64,000 nt of DNA from Paenibacillus sp. GSMTC-2017 (GTDB lineage: Bacteria; Bacillota; Bacilli; Paenibacillales; Paenibacillaceae), in the NCBI RefSeq assembly GCF_016019935.1, contig NZ_JAECMT010000002.1, positions 930,001 through 994,000 of the forward strand. Direction: 5' to 3'. A program made the translations under genes and the position numbers. Below, one piece after another: positions 62,091 to 64,000 of this stretch. The notes below the pieces were generated by a model that saw only the letters and a list, made by a program, of their open reading frames with translations, had not been told where the DNA came from and did no database searches. Within the stretch, counting starts at the first letter, position 1. Each line of letters opens with the position of its first letter.

Positions 62091-63087
62091 AATGTTTTAT
62101 TCGCTCCGTCTCTTCGGTACTGCGTATTTCTCCACGATTAGATTGTTCCTCTTCATATCCTTGTACTTCTCGAACAATATATAACGGTCTATTTTTCGAT
62201 TCATCATAAATTCGTCCGATGTATTCTCCTATTATACCAAGCAATATAAGGATAATGCCATTGAATAGAAGATTAAGTGCTACGATAGACGTCCAACCAG
62301 ACTCTGTCGTATCCGTAAACAGTTTTTGATAAATAATAACAAGTAGATAAATAAATCCACCAAGTGACAAGAAAAAACCTAAATATGTTGCGATCTTGAG
62401 CGGCTTATACGAAAAGGAAGTTATCCCATCGAGCGCAAATCGTATCATTTTCTTCAATGGATACTTTGTCTCACCTGCAAATCGCTCTTCACGAACATAT
62501 TCTACGCTCGTCTGTCTAAACCCAATCCAACTAATTAAACCACGAACAAATCGATTTTTTTCTTTTAGTCCTCGAAGAACATCACATACTTTGCGGTCGA
62601 TTAATCGAAAATCACCTGTATCTAGTGGAATATCAACATTTGTCATACTACGAAGCACTCGATAAAATGCCATCGCCGTTAGTTTTTTAAATAATGTTTC
62701 CCCTTTACGCTTGAGCCTACGGCCATAAACGACTTCATACCCTTCCTTCCACTTGTCAATCATATCAAGAATGACTTCAGGAGGGTCCTGCAAGTCTGCA
62801 TCTATTACGATGATGGCTTCACCTTGAGCGTAATCCATTCCCGCTGATATCGCAATTTGATGACCGAAATTACGTGAAAAGTCGATAAGACGTACATTTG
62901 GATCAATGTCGCTAATGAGCTTGATCATTTCCACAGTCCGATCCTTACTGCCGTCGTTGACAAATATGAGCTCATAAGGCTGGCTAGCAGAATCCATAAC
63001 CAGCTTCAGCCGCTCATACGTATGCTCAATTACCGCCTCTTCATTATACATCGGCACAATTATGCTGTAAGTAATCGATGCTTTCAT
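62080..63087 (-). CDS. Family 2 glycosyltransferase (polyprenyl-phosphate sugar synthase type)
   Basis: 335 residues from the ATG at 63087 (AGGAG seven bases upstream). A GT-A domain (about 1-235) has SIIVPMYNEEAVIE, FVNDGSKDRT, the metal-binding DADLQDPPE, and TGDFRLIDR. Two C-terminal membrane segments follow (about 245-265 and 280-305). This is the DPM1/GtrB-like plan that loads a sugar onto undecaprenyl phosphate. With GtrA and a PMT-type enzyme next to it, a lipid-linked sugar used outside the membrane is the likely product. Confidence 0.9.
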   Translation of the reverse strand: MKASITYSIIVPMYNEEAVIEHTYERLKLVMDSASQPYELIFVNDGSKDRTVEMIKLISDIDPNVRLIDFSRNFGHQIAISAGMDYAQGEAIIVIDADLQDPPEVILDMIDKWKEGYEVVYGRRLKRKGETLFKKLTAMAFYRVLRSMTNVDIPLDTGDFRLIDRKVCDVLRGLKEKNRFVRGLISWIGFRQTSVEYVREERFAGETKYPLKKMIRFALDGITSFSYKPLKIATYLGFFLSLGGFIYLLVIIYQKLFTDTTESGWTSIVALNLLFNGIILILLGIIGEYIGRIYDESKNRPLYIVREVQGYEEEQSNRGEIRSTEETERIKHYVR

Positions 63088-63110
63088 GTCAAAACTCCTC
63101 ATGTCATTTT

Positions 63111-64000
63111 TTAGAATAACCAACTTGGGAACCACCGTAAGAATACATCAACATAGTTCTGTGGAACGGTCATTCCCGATAATGCCGGATAGAACATAAT
63201 AAACAAACCAACTGCAACCACAATAAAGAGATTACGCACTTTGGAGAAGGCAGGTCTTTTCTCCTCGATCACTTTAATCAAATATACGGTACTCAATATG
63301 ATGAATGGAACCATTGCAAAATAGTGGTATATGAACGTCTCTCTCGCCACAAGCATCCAAGGTACATACTGGGCTAGAAATGCTATCCAAAGCATATATA
63401 CCCCTTTGTCTTTACGTTTAATGCTTATTGGGATCGTCAATAACATCGATACAATTCCCGTCCACCAAATAATCGGATTACCCATCGCTACAATGGTCGA
63501 TTTCATTCCACTTGCAAGCTCACTCCCAGAATAATACCATAACGGTCGTTTCATGAACGGCCACTCCCACCATGATGAAGAAAATGGATGCGACGACACG
63601 AGGTTGTTATGATAGCTAAACATGTGAACCTGATAATCGACCAGCGCCTTCAGCGTATAACCACTTTTCATTGCCGACAACACTGGAATGTAAGAAAGTG
63701 CATAAATACCTGCTGGGATTACAATATAAAAAACAAGACATATTGCAATTGTCATTACAGTATATTTCGGGAAAACTGCTACAATTCGGCGAAGAGTCTC
63801 TTCGTCAAACATTTTATGTGACGTTTTCTCACGCTTCAGCACTCTTTTTGCTGCAACGTATTCTTGATAGCGGCTTATTAGCGATAGTGCCAGCATAACA
63901 GCTAGACCAGCTCCACCATAAAAGACGATCCATTTCGAAGCTACACCTAATCCGAAAAATAAACCTGCTAAACCAAGCGGAACAAACGTTGCAGCAAGCT
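63111..64000 (-). CDS. PMT-family glycosyltransferase (partial, 5' end outside window)
   Basis: About 296 C-terminal residues are visible; the frame is open to the window edge, so the N-terminal part with the catalytic region is missing. At least six membrane segments are present. GLFFGLGVASKWIVFYGG near the window edge is a family motif, and SHPFSSSWWEWPFMKRPLWYY (two segments, SHPFSS and WWEWP) is the conserved external loop of dolichyl-phosphate-mannose-protein mannosyltransferases and their bacterial relatives. It probably transfers a sugar from a polyprenyl carrier to protein or wall polymer. A frame start at 63896 is internal, not the real start. Confidence 0.85.
   Translation of the reverse strand, partial: LAATFVPLGLAGLFFGLGVASKWIVFYGGAGLAVMLALSLISRYQEYVAAKRVLKREKTSHKMFDEETLRRIVAVFPKYTVMTIAICLVFYIVIPAGIYALSYIPVLSAMKSGYTLKALVDYQVHMFSYHNNLVSSHPFSSSWWEWPFMKRPLWYYSGSELASGMKSTIVAMGNPIIWWTGIVSMLLTIPISIKRKDKGVYMLWIAFLAQYVPWMLVARETFIYHYFAMVPFIILSTVYLIKVIEEKRPAFSKVRNLFIVVAVGLFIMFYPALSGMTVPQNYVDVFLRWFPSWLF

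Noticed and set aside
1..64000. A CRISPR array or complete prophage
   Set aside because: No regularly spaced direct repeats and no capsid, terminase, portal or integrase genes were found on either strand.

Overview
The window looks like chromosome from an endospore-forming, low-to-moderate-GC Firmicute of the Paenibacillaceae (Paenibacillus or a close relative). The evidence is an alpha/beta SASP gene, gerE, ytaF, an SLH-anchored surface protein, two YesM/YesN-type two-component systems beside lipoprotein sugar-binding proteins, an Lpl/YtcP-type sugar ABC transporter with no local ATPase, and the housekeeping order polA-mutM-ytaF-coaE-lytic transglycosylase-nrdR. The genus assignment is inference from gene content.

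Layout. (1) 1-4.0 kb: a dihydroxyacetone (Dha) locus. A DhaS-type regulator and a DhaQ-like coactivator diverge from a single-chain ATP-type Dha kinase; the shared intergenic region holds a near-perfect DhaS operator abutting the kinase promoter, with a cre-like site in its spacer. (2) 4.0-11.2 kb: an AT-rich accessory block. It carries a HEPN protein, a broken DUF2971 gene and a two-gene HerA ATPase + OLD-family (AAA/TOPRIM) nuclease operon. The operon sits between two decayed tRNA-Ala copies, and the whole block sits between two degenerate direct repeats, so it looks like a defence island. (3) 11.2-15.5 kb: a decayed SLH domain and a large FG-GAP/SLH surface protein. (4) 15.5-16.8 kb: a GC-rich ECF sigma/anti-sigma pair. 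(5) 17.0-28.4 kb: housekeeping on the minus strand: an intact tRNA-Ala(GGC), nrdR, SASP (plus strand), lytic transglycosylase, coaE, ytaF, mutM, polA, phoU and pstBACS, with a PhoP-box array upstream of pstS. (6) 28.6-31.9 kb: a plus-strand M20 amidohydrolase, a split ThrE-type exporter and an AraC regulator. (7) 31.9-36.9 kb: phoP and phoR (kinase gene first), a BASS-family transporter and a tandem-duplicated YfbR-like HD phosphohydrolase. (8) 37-43.5 kb: a sugar-binding lipoprotein, YesM, YesN and NagZ-type hexosaminidase operon. (9) 43.6-50.8 kb: SWIM + SNF2 helicase genes, an orphan Spo0B-type sensor kinase and a TPR membrane protein. (10) 51-60.3 kb: a catalase relic and a six-gene sugar ABC/YesMN operon. 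(11) 60.6-64 kb: gerE, a class D sortase, GtrA, a GT2 glycosyltransferase and a partial PMT-family glycosyltransferase.

How the parts work together. PhoPR probably controls pst through the TTAACA-type repeats. The two YesMN systems probably tune their adjacent lipoprotein and ABC genes. The GT2, GtrA and PMT genes look like one pathway that glycosylates envelope targets using lipid-linked sugar. Many operon boundaries are marked by clear intrinsic terminators.

Strongest candidates for something new: the HerA + OLD/TOPRIM pair between tRNA-Ala remnants, the DhaS/DhaQ switch wired to an ATP-type kinase, and the tandem YfbR protein with two complete active sites.
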